DNA from: Streptomyces sp. PTY087I2
GTDB lineage: Bacteria; Actinomycetota; Actinomycetes; Streptomycetales; Streptomycetaceae
Reading direction: 5' to 3'
Length of the DNA: 64,000 bases
Assembly (NCBI RefSeq): GCF_001687325.1
Contig: NZ_LZRD01000005.1
Span: forward strand, 100,261-164,260
The translations under genes and the position numbers were made by a program. This document shows, piece after piece, positions 61,501-64,000 of the stretch. Position 1 is the stretch's first letter. Every line of letters starts with the position of its first letter. The notes beneath the pieces were generated by a model that was not told the origin of the DNA, did no database searches, and saw only the letters and a list, made by a program, of their open reading frames with translations.

Positions 61501-64000
61501 GTTGGCAGCGAACCCGGCGCTCCAGGGAACGGCGGCCAAGCAGCGGTCCAGCAACGTGACCGAGGCAGCCGGCAGTACCGCGATGCCCAACATCGCCACC
61601 ACCCAGGCGCACGCCGAGATCGTGACCACGTACACCCTGACGGCGACCCTCGTCGACGCGTCCGGCAAGCCGCTCGGCCCCACGGTCACCGCTCCCGTCG
61701 GCAGCCTCAACGAGATCCTTCCGGCGAGCCTGCTCACCCCGGACGGCGACGGCGCCGACGGTGCGCTCACCGAGCAGGACGTGCCGGAACCCCCGCGCGC
61801 GGTCAAGATGCTGACAGCTGATCAGGCGCGGCCGGAGGCCATCGCCCGGTGGCGGACCACGGACGGGGAGACCGGCGAGAGGGACCCGGACATCCTGCCC
61901 TTCGACGATGTGATCGGCTCCGGGATCCTCGCCGTGGACATCCTCGGCTCGGCCAATGTGCAGGACGCCCTGACCCTCGCCACCGCCCGCGCCGACGGCT
62001 TCCCCGGTGACGCGGACCTCGGGAAGCGGCACACGGGCACCTCACTCACCGAACGCGTACGGATGGCCCGCCACACCCCGCTCACCGGCCTCGGCACCGC
62101 CCCGGCCCAGGCCCAGCAGGAGGCCACCTCCCAGGTCGGTCTGACCGCGGGCTTCCGCGAGGCGCTCGGAGCCGACGGCTCACCGCTGCCCACCCAGTCC
62201 TCCGCACGCCTCCTCGGCCAGTCCCACACCGCCGACTCGCGCCTCTACGCCAAGATGCACCGCAGCGGGGCCCGGCTGCTGGCCGTGGAGAACAAGCCGC
62301 GCATGGAGGCCATGCAGCGGCGCAAGACCGGCGACGCGCTGGACGCGGGCATCACCGACAACGTCGAGGGCGCGGTCAGTACGTCGCCGCTGGCGGGCAA
62401 CAGCAACGCGGGCGTGACCAACCCGGGTGCCACGGTCCCGATCGGCGGTGCCAACGACGCGACCGCGCTGAGGAGCGCCACCGACACCACCCTCGGCACG
62501 CACCTCAAGGTCGTCACCGACCGCAGCATGCTCTTCGCGGTCCCCGTCAGCTGGCTCTCGGTGGCCGAGGTGGACCACCGGGTCACCGACAGCCGCCCGA
62601 TGCAGGCTCTTGGTAAGCCCCAGCGCGGCCCGCGCGCCGTCGAGGCCGAAACCACCGCCCTGGTCTGGCTCCGCGAGGACATCGCCCGTGACTACGGCCT
62701 CCTGGACGACACCACCTTCCCCGACGAGGCCCGCACCGCCTGGGACGACCAGGCGAAGGCGGCGGCCGACCTCGCCACCGCCGAGAAGAACTACTACGAC
62801 GCCCGCGCGAAGACCCGGGAGACCTGGCTCGACCTGAGCCCCGAGGAGCGGACCGCGCTCGGGGACGACGATCGGGCCACGGTCCTGCCGAAGGCCGTCG
62901 CCGAATCCCCGGCCGTCACCGCCTGGCAGGCAGCCCGCGACGAGGTACGCCGCTGGCAGCAGCGCCTGGACGCCGCAGCGAAGGACCACCACCGCCTCCA
63001 CCTCGCCGCCACCCGTCTCACCGCCCACCACCAGGGCTCGGGCTCGGTGCCGGTGAAGGACGCGCCGCAGGAGTACGCCGCGCCGGACTGGCGCTCCGAG
63101 GCGCCGGAGCCGTACACGGTCACCGCCGCCACCGACTCCGCGCCGCGCACCCTCACCTCGCCCGACGGGCGGACGGTGCACCAGGTGCACGAAGTGCCGC
63201 ACGACGGGGCCTCGTTCTTCCACGCGCTGCTCGCGACGGCCCAAGACCGGGGCCAACTGCCGTCCCTGCTGGGCCCCGGCCTCGCCGGCCGGTTCACGGC
63301 AACGCCCGGTGATCCGGCGGTCACCGCCGAGGCCGTCGACGCCGTACGCGACCGGCTCGCGTGGGCGCTGGGCGACGACAGCAACGCGGACCTGCTGGAC
63401 GGTCTGGCCCTGGACGCGGGGGACACCTTCACCCAGGCCGAACTGGACTACGCGGAAATCGATCTGACGGATGCTCAGCAGGCGGAGTTCGACGCGTTCG
63501 GCCGGCTCCCGCAGACCGTCTGGCCGAGCCCGGAGCAGCGGGTGGCGCTGGCCACGGCGGCCCTGTACCGCCCGTTCGCGGCCGAGCCCACGCCCGTGGA
63601 CCCGGCCGGCGGAGACCCGGCCCCGCCCGAGCGCCGGGCGGGCGACCACGGCGGCGCCGACGTGCTGCCCGCGCTCGCGGCCCGGGTCCTGGGCACACCG
63701 GTGACGGTGGTGACGGGGGAGGGGCGGCAGCAGATGTTCCTGCCGCACGGCGCCGACCCGGCGACGGCCGACGCGGCCACCGGCCCGATACTCTTCGCCG
63801 CCGATGGCTTCTTCTCCGCCGCGCTGACTCCCGGCACGACGCCGCCTGCCGCCACGGCGCTGCCGACGCCGCCGGCCACCGGCACGGGGACGGTTCCGGG
63901 CACGACAACCACCGCGACGGCCGCCGCTACGAGCCCGGGCACCGGCACGACCACCGGCGGCCGTACGGCGACCACCCCCGAGCCGCCCGTCCACCGCAGC
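52541..64000 (+). CDS. giant multidomain T7SS-linked protein with His/Cys ('lonely Cys') and OTU-like protease domains (3' end outside window)
   Basis: More than 3,819 codons with no stop up to the window edge, from a GTG at 52541 (ATG 52574 is an alternative). Residues about 1-250 are a helical, partly hydrophobic ESX-style N-terminus. A Pro/Thr-rich linker leads to a domain with YFVGHG (His1044) and LVLFSCETG (Cys1091), resembling the lonely-Cys or clan-CD arrangement. An OTU-like cysteine protease follows: GDGDCLF (Cys1396) and HYDAL (His1588). Residues about 1800-3400 hold at least five related beta-rich modules separated by Ala/Pro/Thr linkers. Near the end a second OTU-like motif reads DGASFFHAL with Ser3558 replacing Cys. 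It is probably exported by the adjacent T7SS. A polymorphic toxin is possible, but no C-terminal toxin domain is visible yet. Confidence 0.8.
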   Translation, partial: MSIQVSPEVNAMIFILTGEKLMDADEDLAFESRRPYSGLGRKLDRLSSLIDKSIHDIGESMPDDLASSYAKAMGMLIDDGGKNYLREFSEQLDRIAEGRRKTSMDIMESKWQVIAEVIRLLIEIAIYLAMSFFTGGASASQIMMAKLRSRFFILTTLSHLLQRLHLAPSLTEAFAEAFTTFAVRLAMMNFAPDGRRPDSIDWGDIGKAAAFGAAAGFFTSVFEKFAKDIVRSFDGSFLKGGRDLDFKNPDWRDKPNVDIKTSGPNPSPNPHPKPDPDLPDPPKDRPDPNPYGNGNGNGPTSSPGPVPVTFRDGPFSFRNNPELWRNSQILRLNLDRPGALAAHYGLKGTADFLAAGAGEVVAEILIKGAFDGDWSSSWTTFVGAGVSSRVESTLMGAALNSGAELRHVIDKLRNQPPPTVSGGNGSDTGGSDRAEGTSRADATGGDGPGAGLSSPPPPVVQQTASQGDVSGSQSPPPYVSQDPPPPYVSADPPPYTPGPLPVTAAENALWQQVHQGPAEVREQALRDLAALRGSQPPGPAEIGVHDGVHDRLSQLPEVRVVPTGNGPAGQVDTDEVRRALESFGTPVTVDAPVVGEGSPGGSFGAGAGTPGGAGSPEGSPGTSTTGAPPLTVVVSEGPPPLAASPEAAELLDGAGVDRAVVLGPPTGSDATGQPVREAVELTREGPGAPVQVRPLAGPEFAGVPDGGPNTAFPGANVLLPIADALGVPPVMAAAPPSAASASPAPTSAASPPRTLAQGGPSGDTGTVEAPPGDQASQTSTEMPEPSTDTPEPSTDTESGPADSDTDTAGTPRRTESEQYDIDPSSVKVVSGEPTPAGDLPGPDVKAPPGNTAPEAAPDIKPAAVPTSSATPPAPTDVPTPSKQAADARPWTETATDLHLESRPDSATDASNTPVTPIVTSTTSSSTPPPPTAGPSVTTLDRKTVPFSELRRFVPQAAFAPQPGVAVRTVTISQSPAEDGTPRSAGREALLGQDSFRGVRTTSAEPPTPPGTSEAPPAPRTVFTGPPAALPGSGTERGADYFVGHGTPRAVTLGTDNAAYPTVKVSGVQLGEVLKSWAQEGDQDRPLVLFSCETGQQPKIAGLPVAQHVANRTGRPVYAPTTEAGTAKDRDGNVRAVLGEGPDGPGRWRLFTPEPAGADLDGLARDAGLHAGPDPADAFARARTLQQVRTLREALGPDAEKQPGNRELVAALAYVDGLRWLDPGTAARYGDGRMTPDLLDRMVTDWHTATHGTNVDPATGPTPGQYRAFLEAAADLRAGATRETTLDALLPPPPPELPPDTLVSRPDVLGLSYARSAQITWSLSDAPLPLSELGLGPDDTAELARRLDLAAPPTRPESIAEDVQLSGKDTGTPGITDTVHADGQAFRRMPARGDGDCLFRSILDTARSHAVPPPWAARNVAGLRSLLRDRLTGSELLAPDVEATPDPVLAVVDDLRMTALAGVRDPEARERIGQRWDRIEQAVVKDGDGRRWRRILHDSGYPHLADVAPTPADARRLGTDGLILAAAELPGLWSSPFADALPLALAHTLDIELRLVRPDASAPAGTSVTPLNPGGRSGTLHVAYNGADHYDALVPATALPAAPTSAPAPAPTPAPATETPAGSDVFGEWLRSMGGVTDLDAPTEESPDRGDPVPLETQLDRHRPARLLTGEDARPPGPAPRTVTFDDGSRLPTVLISPDADPNADPGDGSTGPGARTTAGAPRTGLLNGPGVLTLRSPEQVAKEVFDQLPKKLRAQFDEAELLRLLKDQPGAFTAPRGARFVGREKSGVGHEMIVEAVPYHRWERFAEVGGGTVRLDTMRRGQAGTGGGRGVGVGRRIAGALGMGPPLNWMLKIGVSLGWTRRTDYTQGTQAYHQSEYRAVDGSHLHLDDVHYRVRVERVTEAPKTPGPTPPGPGTPPAAAPRWQRSQVHSAAFALRDGLSWRLPDDLTVPFKGPKRAPETLTFPDGVEPRITDTTALHLTDPPEDVALAISGARPGSSAHRTLISYVRPGRLLGLFGRLSGPVSGPELTRGSGQHPLGHLIVERSIPHRATLVTESVKAEVRDLTQTTYQNQRAHVRDTRLGVQVTAGPNYTLVGPETDVRLQGGPLVRTDLSAGRGHYLGADAARKVTGRVRNHPLALYRVERTLMVRKAGQPASAARPVRVVSLDWYSTQDARRLAGWDSRTPGAAGPNPDAEPPVPWYLTREDPVHLGGQVRAEGFVPDRRPPAPATTTAAPATTATTTPAPAPVTAAPAPTPPDPLKAFTDTVLDTLHRAYPSLFVPPLMLRHPHLAKLWYGDGRMRTALHNERQVREALNRPTLAQSLDDLTTTGVPVTLTEDGKVRRGHHTLILRARLTDRRFETTLSERSLRNAVIGTEISGQGQQESTTLSAGVELGISPRDHAKDPGTGLPRQAGNVALGARYAHTRTRATKNTVAVAHDQLAFQSGADLYSYQVELGATFEGHRRPRGWTRLVSVGLLGAGVFVSKVAERPLFARGTETVGRVELAVPAAHGSDRHAPADPPATGPAPTPAPTPVPRPLSSTEADQLLDGTRPLPRTSSSDRQLVNNLLSAPHVVLSTEGGEQRQRLVQDTADRATGTSWHVSAPGTPIRTALRRAMANLGVAGQLGQYLGPFGSRITGLTGAGPFSTHYLKAAVRGELENVRVKSDPKPGSLEATIGNEHRVAGTSGSGSRTTLGLQGAVTPVQQAPGQQALVGAYSSALQYAWGKGRSVSQTLTRGRNTTLSYAGRMYLVVADAAETVAVRDRWTAAMGTVGTRAGGRISSAAGRISDRLGRGLSPRRAAATLQRIRDAVMFHLPMQDAIEAGLAPDGLGTGTPDNLGGGYRLPPFLRRHFPSHPSGQLDASRAAQQLMGQLKRLGVPSHDREQALQRVSPDFLRSHVHELTTDGMALPVHYRTWSSPHHLPVGGSPGQLKLTLTPVTTTVERLRTGYELEDYRTTARDDVDGRSQDRGADGTLSASERAAGGGVLAANPALQGTAAKQRSSNVTEAAGSTAMPNIATTQAHAEIVTTYTLTATLVDASGKPLGPTVTAPVGSLNEILPASLLTPDGDGADGALTEQDVPEPPRAVKMLTADQARPEAIARWRTTDGETGERDPDILPFDDVIGSGILAVDILGSANVQDALTLATARADGFPGDADLGKRHTGTSLTERVRMARHTPLTGLGTAPAQAQQEATSQVGLTAGFREALGADGSPLPTQSSARLLGQSHTADSRLYAKMHRSGARLLAVENKPRMEAMQRRKTGDALDAGITDNVEGAVSTSPLAGNSNAGVTNPGATVPIGGANDATALRSATDTTLGTHLKVVTDRSMLFAVPVSWLSVAEVDHRVTDSRPMQALGKPQRGPRAVEAETTALVWLREDIARDYGLLDDTTFPDEARTAWDDQAKAAADLATAEKNYYDARAKTRETWLDLSPEERTALGDDDRATVLPKAVAESPAVTAWQAARDEVRRWQQRLDAAAKDHHRLHLAATRLTAHHQGSGSVPVKDAPQEYAAPDWRSEAPEPYTVTAATDSAPRTLTSPDGRTVHQVHEVPHDGASFFHALLATAQDRGQLPSLLGPGLAGRFTATPGDPAVTAEAVDAVRDRLAWALGDDSNADLLDGLALDAGDTFTQAELDYAEIDLTDAQQAEFDAFGRLPQTVWPSPEQRVALATAALYRPFAAEPTPVDPAGGDPAPPERRAGDHGGADVLPALAARVLGTPVTVVTGEGRQQMFLPHGADPATADAATGPILFAADGFFSAALTPGTTPPAATALPTPPATGTGTVPGTTTTATAAATSPGTGTTTGGRTATTPEPPVHRS

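Noticed and set aside
57137..62032. A very long open frame on the minus strand opposite the giant gene, and similar frames on the plus strand (52870-56811, 57133-61392)
   Set aside because: They are GC-skew shadows with Arg/Gly/Pro-rich or repetitive translations lacking any family motif. The frame from 52541 has consistent high-GC third positions and recognisable domains.
1..64000. tRNA, rRNA, CRISPR arrays, known riboswitches and att sites
   Set aside because: I saw no TTCGAAT-type tRNA T-arms with acceptor stems, no regularly spaced repeat-spacer arrays, and no recognisable riboswitch or phage integration core.

Overview
The window is high-GC (roughly 70% or more) actinomycete chromosome, almost certainly Streptomyces or a close relative. 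Supporting signs are the codon bias, many GTG and TTG starts, leaderless starts, a twin-arginine glycosidase, paired ABC exporters and a Streptomyces-type ESX/type VII secretion locus. I found no tRNA, rRNA or CRISPR array.

Positions 1-26.8 kb are ordinary chromosome. In order they hold a DEAD/DEAH helicase (running off the left edge), a membrane metal-dependent hydrolase, an ATP-dependent DNA ligase, a type II NADH dehydrogenase, a fused membrane/spermidine-synthase-like protein, an asymmetric ABC exporter pair, a GH109-type secreted glycosidase, an FAD/Fe-S D-lactate-dehydrogenase-like oxidase with a MarR regulator and a divergent ABC exporter, a conserved hypothetical, a 19-residue hydrophobic micropeptide, an MltG-like protein, a flavin monooxygenase, an ssuCBAD sulfonate operon and a YjbQ protein. 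The ssu operon is preceded by a leaderless cysteine-rich leader peptide that looks like an attenuator. Strong inverted-repeat terminators separate most convergent units.

Positions 26.9-30.8 kb are an accessory patch. A STAND (NB-ARC-TPR) ATPase with unusually AT-rich codons is coupled to a small two-helix membrane protein. Next to them lie an IS5-type transposase remnant, a small winged-helix-like protein and a decayed HAD phosphatase.

Positions 30.8-64 kb are a type VII secretion island. It holds two membrane proteins that share a transmembrane core but carry different C-terminal lectin domains (bulb-type and ricin-type), a T7SS-associated protein, a beta-helix/AAA/AAA fusion in the EccA position, a mycosin-like protein in which all three catalytic residues are replaced, and eccC (reversed), eccD and eccB. 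A long same-strand operon follows: two WXG100 proteins, small T7SS-associated proteins, a repeat-rich AAWKG-type protein, a YbaB-like protein and a third small helical protein. It ends in a single open frame of more than 3,800 codons that runs off the right edge. That giant protein has an ESX-like helical/hydrophobic start, a His/Cys 'lonely-Cys'-type domain, an OTU-like cysteine protease domain, recurrent beta-rich modules and a second OTU-like domain that lacks its catalytic Cys. The simplest reading is a dedicated secretion machine with its large surface or toxin-like substrate encoded alongside.
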